Shown: piece by piece, positions 4,788 to 6,814 of the stretch
Layout: each line of letters begins with the position of its first letter
Numbering within the stretch: the first letter of the stretch is position 1
Assembly: GCA_030609125.1 (NCBI GenBank)
Contig: JAUWCW010000107.1
Coordinates: 1 to 6,814 of the forward strand
Direction: 5' to 3'
Source: JAUWCW01 sp030609125 [NCBI: Candidatus Rokuibacteriota bacterium]
GTDB lineage: Bacteria; JAUVQV01
Length of the DNA stretch: 6,814 bases
The notes under the pieces: model-generated
Database searches by the model: none
Told to the model about the DNA's origin: nothing
Seen by the model: the letters and a program-made list of their open reading frames with translations, nothing else
Position numbers and translations under genes: made by a program

Positions 4788-5945
4788 ATGACTGAGCAAG
4801 AGAGCACTGCAGCCGCAACCGGCTTTCGGGGCACGAAGTCCAGGCCCCGCATTCTGGTCGTCGACGACACCGCCCTGGGCCGCCAGGTCATGGAGGACCT
4901 GCTCGTCCCTCTGGGCTACGAGGTGATGAGCGCCGAGAACGGCGCCGACTGCCTCGAGATGGCCCGGCGCCACCTTCCCGATCTCATTCTGCTCGACGTC
5001 GTCATGCCCGTCATGGACGGTTTCACCGCCTGCGAGGAGATCAAGTCGGACCCCCGGACACGGCAGATTCCGGTGGTCCTTGTCACTTCTCTGGAGGGTC
5101 GCGATTCGAAGCTGAACGGTCTCTCCGTGGGGGCAAGCGATTTTCTCTCCAAACCGATTGACAAGGCGGAGGTCACCATCCGGGTCAAAAACCTTTTGCG
5201 GATAAAGGAGTTCGAAGACTTCCTCCAGCAGCACAACGAGAAGCTCGACGAACAGGTGCGTGAGCGCACCCGCCAGCTGAGCGAGGCCTTCGAAGACCTG
5301 AGGCTGTCGAAGGAAGCTCTCAACAGGAGCTACCTCGACACCATCCTCACGCTCACGTCGGTGGCGGAGTACAAGGACGGCTTCACGTCGAACCACATCA
5401 AGAAGGTCGGCCACTACTGCAAGCTTCTCGCCACGGAGATCGGCTGGAGCGACGAGGAGCAGCAGGCGATCTACTATGCCAGTCCGATGCACGACATCGG
5501 CAAGGTCGCCATCCCTTCCGACATCCTGCTCAAGCCCGGACGGCTCACCCGGGAGGAGTTCGCCCTCATGAAGACCCACGCCTCCACCGGCGCCGCGATT
5601 CTCCAGGGGTCGAAATCCCATGTCATCCAGCTTGCCGAGAGAATCGCCCTCGCCCACCACGAGCGCTGGGACGGCGGCGGATACCCCCGGGGCCTGCGGG
5701 AAGACGAGATCCCCCTGGAAGGCAATATCATGAACATCGCGGACCAGTATGACGCCCTCCGGAGCGAGCGCCCCTACAAGCCGCCCCTGAGCCATGACGA
5801 GACGTTCAAGATCATCTCCGAAGGGGACGGCCGGACCAAGCCCTCCGATTTCTCGCCGCTGGTCCTGGAGACCTTCCGCGACTCAAACGGCAGGTTCAAC
5901 GACATCTTCGAGAGCTTCCACGTGAAAGGAACGGAAGATGAATGA
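4788..5945 (+). CDS. Response regulator with REC and HD-GYP domains (predicted c-di-GMP phosphodiesterase)
   Basis: This 385-aa cytosolic regulator would hydrolyse cyclic-di-GMP under control of a histidine kinase. The REC domain spans about 20-135, with acidic pair Asp26/Asp27, phospho-acceptor Asp70 in LLDVVMPVMDG, Thr100 and Lys122 in SKPID. A coiled-coil linker covers about 135-185. The HD-GYP domain follows, with His203, HDIGK at 235-239, His264, HHERWDGGGYP at 290-300 and Asp319 in NIADQYDAL. All core metal ligands are there, and the C-terminal EGDGRTKPSDF motif is intact, so activity is likely. Phe199 sits where trinuclear HD-GYPs have a Glu, which points to a two-metal site. The ATG has AGGA 7 nt upstream; an in-frame TTG at 4737 is less likely. 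No cognate kinase lies in the window. The 3' end overlaps the next gene by 8 nt. Confidence 0.95.
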   Translation: MTEQESTAAATGFRGTKSRPRILVVDDTALGRQVMEDLLVPLGYEVMSAENGADCLEMARRHLPDLILLDVVMPVMDGFTACEEIKSDPRTRQIPVVLVTSLEGRDSKLNGLSVGASDFLSKPIDKAEVTIRVKNLLRIKEFEDFLQQHNEKLDEQVRERTRQLSEAFEDLRLSKEALNRSYLDTILTLTSVAEYKDGFTSNHIKKVGHYCKLLATEIGWSDEEQQAIYYASPMHDIGKVAIPSDILLKPGRLTREEFALMKTHASTGAAILQGSKSHVIQLAERIALAHHERWDGGGYPRGLREDEIPLEGNIMNIADQYDALRSERPYKPPLSHDETFKIISEGDGRTKPSDFSPLVLETFRDSNGRFNDIFESFHVKGTEDE

Positions 5946-6198
5946 CACGTCCGTAAGGATGTTCACTCTCAGCACCTGCAGCCACTGCAAGGCGGTCAAG
6001 CGGTTCCTCGACCAGTGCACCGTCCGGTACGACTTCACCGACGTGGACACCCTGACGGGCGAAGAGCGGGCGGCGGTCATCGCCGACCTGCGCAATTTCA
6101 ATCCGAAGTGCTCGGTGCCGACCATCATCATAGGAACCGAGGTGATCATCGGCTTCGACGAAGACGCCATCAAGAAGGCGCTGGGAATACAGTCATGA
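5938..6198 (+). CDS. Glutaredoxin-like small redoxin (CSHC active site)
   Basis: This 86-aa thioredoxin-fold protein probably carries out dithiol-disulfide exchange in the cytosol. The active site is Cys14-Ser-His-Cys17 after the first strand (VRMFTLST). The cis-proline is Pro61 in SVPTIII, followed by a G-F-D-E element, the pattern of glutaredoxin/NrdH-type proteins of about 80 residues. Cys27 and Cys58 are additional. The usual CPYC of glutathione-dependent glutaredoxins is absent, so reduction by a protein such as the neighbouring FTR homologue is plausible. The start at ATG 5938 overlaps the HD-GYP gene by 8 nt and is preceded by AAAGGA 7 nt upstream. The stop overlaps the next start (ATGA), so the two are probably made together. 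Confidence 0.9.
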   Translation: MNDTSVRMFTLSTCSHCKAVKRFLDQCTVRYDFTDVDTLTGEERAAVIADLRNFNPKCSVPTIIIGTEVIIGFDEDAIKKALGIQS

Positions 6199-6524
6199 AG
6201 GCGGAAGAGCTGCTGGAAATGCTCCGCAAGGTCCAGGAGCCGAAAGGCTACTTCTTCAACAGCGACCGGGAGATGACGGTGGAGTTGATCGAGGCCCTTC
6301 AGCTCAACCGCGAGCGCTACGGCTACATGGCCTGCCCCTGCCGCATCGCCGCCGGCGGCCGGGAGAGCGACCGTGACATCATCTGCCCCTGCGAGTACCG
6401 CGAGGAGGACGTCAAGGAATATGGGAGCTGCTACTGCAACCTCTACGTCTCCCGGGAATGGAACGAGGGCGGCATTCCCCGCGCCGCCGTCCCCGAGCGG
6501 CGCCCCCCGGAGAAAGTCAGATAA
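6195..6524 (+). CDS. Ferredoxin:thioredoxin reductase catalytic (beta) subunit homologue
   Basis: This 109-aa iron-sulfur protein passes electrons from reduced ferredoxin to a disulfide in a thioredoxin-like partner. Six cysteines form CPC-X14-CPC-X12-CYC: Cys47, Cys64, Cys66 and Cys79 are the expected [4Fe-4S] ligands, and Cys49 and Cys81 the redox-active pair, by analogy with the plant/cyanobacterial enzyme (CPC-X16-CPC-X8-CHC). The final motif has Tyr in place of the His of CHC. The motif context DRDIICPC and EYGSCYCNLYV fits the bacterial and archaeal light-independent branch. No variable (alpha) subunit is nearby. The ATG overlaps the glutaredoxin stop by 4 nt with no strong Shine-Dalgarno, which implies coupling. 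The C-terminal tail of about 20 residues is Pro/Arg-rich. The adjacent CSHC redoxin is the obvious candidate substrate (inference). Confidence 0.93.
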   Translation: MKAEELLEMLRKVQEPKGYFFNSDREMTVELIEALQLNRERYGYMACPCRIAAGGRESDRDIICPCEYREEDVKEYGSCYCNLYVSREWNEGGIPRAAVPERRPPEKVR

Positions 6525-6527
6525 AAG

Positions 6528-6814
6528 ATGGTGTGCCTTGACTATCGCGAGAAAATCGCCTACTCCGACGAGAAGGCCGGCAAGATAGCTCTCTCCGACA
6601 CCGGTCATTCCCGCTCCACGCTCTGGTGTCTGCTGCCCGGCCAGGGGATCGCCCCCCACGTTCATGCCGGTGATCACATCTGGGCTGTCTTCGAAGGAGA
6701 GGGCGACTATCTTTCCGAGGGGAAGCCGCCGCGGCCGATACGGCCCGGGACGGTCCTCGTCGCCCCGGCGGGAGAGTCACACGGCGTGGAAAACACCGGC
6801 AAGGCCGGACTCGT
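6528..6814 (+). CDS. Cupin-domain protein, N-terminal part (cut by window edge)
   Basis: A frame from ATG 6528 stays open to the window end (95 codons). It encodes a small beta-barrel cupin of unknown activity. Cupin motif 1 is seen at about residues 41-58 as G-x5-H-V-H-x-G-D-H-x4-F-E-G-E-G, with a His in the position that is usually Glu. Motif 2 is complete as G-x5-P-A-G-x2-H-x3-N (GTVLVAPAGESHGVEN). The three or four histidines could bind a divalent metal. It begins 3 nt after the FTR stop, so it belongs to the same operon. Its ribosome binding site is weak (GGAG too far upstream), and the GTG just after the ATG is an alternative start. Substrate and role cannot be told; the stop codon lies outside the window. 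Confidence 0.85.
   Translation, partial: MVCLDYREKIAYSDEKAGKIALSDTGHSRSTLWCLLPGQGIAPHVHAGDHIWAVFEGEGDYLSEGKPPRPIRPGTVLVAPAGESHGVENTGKAGL

Noticed and set aside
4590-5795. 401-codon minus-strand frame
   Set aside because: Antisense of the REC/HD-GYP gene, with no recognisable domain; the plus-strand protein has all family motifs.
5883-6677. 264-codon minus-strand frame
   Set aside because: Antisense of the glutaredoxin, FTR and cupin genes; Ala/Val/Leu-rich shadow.

Overview
The window (6,814 bp, GC-rich, strong G/C preference at third codon positions) looks like ordinary chromosome of an anaerobic or microaerophilic bacterium of the former Deltaproteobacteria (Desulfobacterota/Desulfuromonadota-like). 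The reasons are two adjacent DUF507 genes, a YchF-like ATPase with a divergent P-loop, a stand-alone ferredoxin:thioredoxin reductase catalytic protein next to a glutaredoxin-like redoxin, a REC/HD-GYP regulator and a palindromic 'CCTCCTTT...AAAGGAGG' repeat. The assignment is an inference from gene content. No rRNA, tRNA, CRISPR, transposase or phage gene was seen.

Left half, minus strand (2770 down to 1): one probable transcription unit reads ychF-like ATPase, a 42-codon membrane ORF overlapping its stop, DUF507 copy A, DUF507 copy B, signal peptidase I (lepB), and the first 24 codons of what looks like a XerC/XerD-type tyrosine recombinase cut by the window edge. A good -10 box lies upstream of ychF. 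A second weaker promoter may lie just before the DUF507 pair.

Middle, plus strand: a 150-bp divergent region (2771-2920) separates ychF from a PfkB-family sugar/nucleoside kinase. A 215-bp spacer (3875-4089) follows. It holds a C-rich tract, a consensus-like TTGACA/TATATT promoter and an AT-rich inverted repeat, and leads to a two-CBS-domain protein. The next spacer (4603-4787) carries two hairpins, one of them REP-like, and a TTGACA box.

Right half, plus strand: a tightly packed operon encodes a REC plus HD-GYP response regulator (predicted cyclic-di-GMP phosphodiesterase), a small CSHC glutaredoxin-like protein, a ferredoxin:thioredoxin reductase catalytic subunit homologue, and a cupin protein that runs off the right edge. 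The first three genes overlap by 8 and 4 nt, so they are probably translationally coupled. The Grx-like and FTR pair suggests a ferredoxin-driven dithiol relay, here placed behind a signalling gene.

There is no gene-free stretch above 300 bases. I see no clear new defence or mobile system. The most interesting items are the unannotated 42-aa membrane ORF, the divergent YchF, the HD-GYP/redoxin/FTR/cupin operon, and the structured intergenic regions before the CBS and HD-GYP genes.
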